A stretch of 6,957 nt of DNA, from the NCBI GenBank assembly GCA_947624845.1, contig CANQMB010000058.1, positions 1 through 6,957 of the forward strand, read 5' to 3'. The translations under genes and the position numbers were made by a program. Numbering within the stretch: position 1 is the stretch's first letter; the number at the start of each line of letters is the position of its first letter. Source of the stretch: an uncultured Bacilli bacterium. Lineage in GTDB: Bacteria; Bacillota_I; Bacilli_A; RF39; UBA660. Positions 5,261-6,957 of the stretch are shown in pieces. The notes under the pieces are model-generated. The model did not search any database. It worked only from the letters and a program-made list of their open reading frames with translations, and was not told where the DNA came from.

Positions 5261-6714
5261 ATGAACAAGAGATTGTACGAAGAGAAAAATTAGAGAATAT
5301 TGAAAATCCCTATCCAGAAAAATATGAGACCAACTATGAACTTGTAGAAGCTAGTCAATTGGAAGATGGTACTACTGGAGTTCGAGTTGCTGGAAGAATT
5401 GTTTTGATGAGAAAAATGGGAAAGATGAGTTTTTTAACCATTGGTGATATTCTAGGAAAAATTCAAGTTTCTGTGAAAATTGATATGATTGGCGAAGAGG
5501 CTTATCAAGTTTTTAAAGAATGCTATGATCTAGGAGATTTTATCGGAGTTGAAGGAGAAATCTTTACGACTCATACAGGAGAAAAAACAGTTCGAGCTTC
5601 TAGTATTACCTTTTTAGGAAAAGCATTAAAACCCCTTCCTGAAAAATTTCATGGAGTGGAAGATGTGGAAACTTTATATCGACAGAGATATTTAGATTTA
5701 ATTGCAAATGATGATGCTAAAAAGAAATTTTTATTTCGTAGTCGTTTTATTAAAGAAATTAGAAATTATTTAGATCAGCTAGGTTATATTGAAATTGAGA
5801 CTCCTATTTTAAATAATAAAGCGAGTGGTGCTACCGCTAAACCATTTATAACGCATCATAATGCTTTAGATATTGATCTTTATTTACGAATTGCTCCAGA
5901 AACTTATTTAAAAAGGGCAATTGTTGGTGGCTTTACTAAAGTATTTGAAATTGCGCGTTGTTTTAGAAATGAAGGAATTGATGCAACTCATTTGCAAGAT
6001 TTTACGATGATTGAAGGATATGGTGCTTATTTAAACTATAAAGATAATATGAAATTACTTCGAAAGATGCTTCAGACAATCATCATGAATATTTTTGGAA
6101 CACTTCATATTCAAGTAGGAGATAAAATGGTCGACTTGAGTGGAGAATGGGAAAGTGTCAGTTTTAAAGAACTTATTTTAAAATATTCAAGTATTGATAT
6201 TGAACAATATAACACGAAAGAAAAATTATTAGAAAAAATTAAAGAGGAAAATATTGATATTGAAAGTGAAACGCCATTGGAAGATTTAGGTTATGGAAAT
6301 TTGGTAGATCAATTGTATAAGAAAGTAGCACGACCTCATATTGTGAATCCTATCTTTTTAACAGAACATCCAATTTCTTTATCCCCTCTTGCACGAGCAA
6401 ATGATGAAAATCCTGAAATTACCGATCGTTTCCAACTAGTAATTAATGGAGCTGAAATTATCAATGCTTATTCAGAGCTTGTCGATCCAAAAGAGCAAGA
6501 AAGAAGACTCGAAGAACAAGCAAAATTGAAAGCTTCTGGAGATGAAGAAGCCATGCCTATGGATTATGATTATATTGATGCAATGGAATATGGAATGCCT
6601 CCGATTAGCGGTTGGGGAATGGGAATTGATCGAATCGTTCAATTACTAACAAATTCTGAAAATATTAAGGATGCTGTTTTATTTCCATTGATGAGACCCA
6701 AGGATGAAAAATAG
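5248..6714 (+). CDS. lysS: Lysyl-tRNA synthetase, class II
   Basis: LysRS charges tRNA-Lys with lysine using ATP and is cytoplasmic and dimeric. An N-terminal OB-fold that binds the anticodon spans about 45-125 (VRVAGRIVLMRKMGKMSF). The class II catalytic core has motif 1 around 165-186 ending ETPIL, SGATAKPFITHHNALDID (193-210), and motif 2 FRNEGIDATHLQDFTMIE (239-256). Motif 3 is GWGMGIDRI (455-463), and the C-terminus reads LFPLMRP. At 488 residues it is full length (about 500 is usual). ATG 5248 is supported by the N-terminal family pattern RREKL...PYP and by AAGGAG at 5231-5236, with a rather long 11-nt spacing; translation probably relies on coupling with the overlapping RDD gene. No T-box leader is present. 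Motif 2 and motif 3 wording differs from Bacillus LysRS (see findings), but no catalytic residue is obviously missing. Confidence 0.96.
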   Translation: MRELNEQEIVRREKLENIENPYPEKYETNYELVEASQLEDGTTGVRVAGRIVLMRKMGKMSFLTIGDILGKIQVSVKIDMIGEEAYQVFKECYDLGDFIGVEGEIFTTHTGEKTVRASSITFLGKALKPLPEKFHGVEDVETLYRQRYLDLIANDDAKKKFLFRSRFIKEIRNYLDQLGYIEIETPILNNKASGATAKPFITHHNALDIDLYLRIAPETYLKRAIVGGFTKVFEIARCFRNEGIDATHLQDFTMIEGYGAYLNYKDNMKLLRKMLQTIIMNIFGTLHIQVGDKMVDLSGEWESVSFKELILKYSSIDIEQYNTKEKLLEKIKEENIDIESETPLEDLGYGNLVDQLYKKVARPHIVNPIFLTEHPISLSPLARANDENPEITDRFQLVINGAEIINAYSELVDPKEQERRLEEQAKLKASGDEEAMPMDYDYIDAMEYGMPPISGWGMGIDRIVQLLTNSENIKDAVLFPLMRPKDEK

Positions 6715-6733
6715 GGTTAACCTATTTTTTTTT
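6707..6733 (+). terminator. Intrinsic terminator over the lysS stop codon
   Basis: AAAAATAGG (6707-6715) pairs perfectly with CCTATTTTT (6721-6729) around the loop GTTAA. A nine-base T-run occupies 6725-6733. The lysS TAG (6712-6714) lies inside the left arm. This is a convincing rho-independent terminator for dusB-RDD-lysS. Confidence 0.88.
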
Positions 6734-6744
6734 ATTATAGTGTC

Positions 6745-6885
6745 ATGAAAGGCGGAAAATATACGCTTGACGGAGGCGAAGTTTTGATTGATGGAGAAAA
6801 TAGACAAGTTTATTATCAACCTCTTTGTGGAAAATGTTATTTGCAAAAAGTGATGAATAAATCGATCGATTTTTCCAAAGAATAG
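6745..6885 (+). pseudogene. Probable 3' remnant of a thymidine kinase gene
   Basis: A 46-residue frame runs from ATG 6745 to TAG 6883-6885; the frame stays open back to 6721. It reads M-K-G-G-K-Y-T-L, then GGEVLIDGEN (residues 10-19), then Tyr-Tyr-Gln-Pro-Leu-Cys-Gly-Lys-Cys-Tyr (24-33). This matches the lasso and zinc-binding end of thymidine kinase, which reads R..G+...G.+V.I.G....Y...C.KC/HY. The P-loop and the rest of the roughly 190-residue enzyme are absent. No ribosome-binding site precedes ATG 6745, only the T-run of the lysS terminator, so translation from it is doubtful. A GGAGG lies inside the frame before a TTG at 6784, probably by chance. The likely reading is a 5'-truncated relic left by deletion. 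The alternative is a small zinc-binding protein of unknown role. The family call is from memory of the motif. Confidence 0.45.
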
Positions 6886-6892
6886 GAAAAAT
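6869..6892 (+). terminator. Weak hairpin at the end of the thymidine kinase remnant
   Basis: ATTTTTCC (6869-6876) pairs with GGAAAAAT (6885-6892), an 8-bp stem with an 8-nt loop that contains most of the TAG stop. Only a broken T-rich stretch follows. It may be the decayed original terminator of the truncated gene. Confidence 0.4.
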
Positions 6893-6908
6893 TTCATTTA
6901 AATTTCAT
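6889..6908. repeat. Two direct copies of AAATTTCAT, 11 bp apart
   Basis: AAATTTCAT lies at 6889-6897 and 6900-6908, a one-helical-turn period. It sits 20-39 bp upstream of the -35 box of the last promoter. It could be a protein site or part of an AT-rich upstream element, or chance in AT-rich DNA. Confidence 0.4.
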
Positions 6909-6927
6909 AAAAATCCACTGGAAATAC

Positions 6928-6956
6928 TTGTAAAATCGTTCATAAAAAAGTATAAT
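6928..6956 (+). promoter_or_regulatory. Strong sigma-A promoter firing out of the window
   Basis: TTGTAA (6928-6933, 4/6) and a perfect TATAAT (6951-6956) are separated by 17 bp. Transcription would begin about 6963, beyond the window. AT-rich DNA upstream could act as an UP element. In B. subtilis an rRNA operon follows lysS, so an rRNA operon is one candidate for the driven gene; the sequence here does not show it. Confidence 0.7.
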
Positions 6957-6957
6957 G

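Noticed and set aside
6679..6897. 72-residue minus-strand frame across the lysS end
   Set aside because: It is a Phe/Ile-rich low-complexity product that runs through the lysS terminator and antisense to the thymidine-kinase-like frame. It shows no family signature.
1..6957. CRISPR array, tRNA or rRNA gene, insertion sequence, phage genes
   Set aside because: No regularly spaced repeats, cloverleaf sequences, transposase motifs or terminal inverted repeats were seen on either strand.

Overview
The window is strongly AT-rich and tightly packed, with genes only on the + strand. It looks like the chromosome of a low-GC Gram-positive bacterium (Bacillota). The gene order tilS - ftsH - dusB - lysS is the same order seen in Bacillus subtilis, where it spans tilS-hprT-ftsH-(coaX, hslO, cysK, folate genes)-dus-lysS. 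Here hprT and the whole coaX-to-folate stretch are absent. Such a shortened version fits a reduced-genome Bacilli relative (gut RF39- or Acholeplasma-like lineages are possible), but the species cannot be named from this sequence. All ten tryptophans in the recognised proteins use TGG and no gene is interrupted by in-frame TGA. The standard bacterial code (11) therefore applies, not the Mycoplasma code 4.

Layout. Positions 1-168 are the 3' end of a tyrosine-rich protein that looks like the end of a formylglycine-generating-enzyme/FISUMP-type domain. A symmetrical hairpin at 165-198 probably terminates it. A first transcription unit follows: tilS (262-1587, tRNA-Ile lysidine synthase) and ftsH (1600-3558, membrane AAA+ zinc protease). 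It ends in an intrinsic terminator at 3562-3590. A strong sigma-A-type promoter (3571-3599) overlaps that terminator and starts the second unit: dusB (3622-4611, tRNA-dihydrouridine synthase), an RDD-family membrane protein (4598-5260) and lysS (5248-6714, class II lysyl-tRNA synthetase). These three genes overlap one another by 14 and 13 nt. A terminator built over the lysS stop codon (6707-6733) closes this unit.

The last 240 bases hold a short frame (6745-6885) that resembles only the C-terminal end of thymidine kinase, with no usable start site. After it come a pair of 9-bp direct repeats and a good promoter whose -10 box lies at the very edge (6928-6956). That promoter fires into the unseen neighbour.

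Three of the genes (tilS, dusB, lysS) make, modify or charge tRNA. FtsH provides membrane protein quality control. The most notable points are a Rho_N/SAP-like helical tail on FtsH, the collapsed gene order, the terminator-promoter overlap, the thymidine kinase remnant, a LysRS with non-Bacillus motif wording, and a 10-residue internal duplication in the RDD protein. I saw no clearly new multi-gene system.
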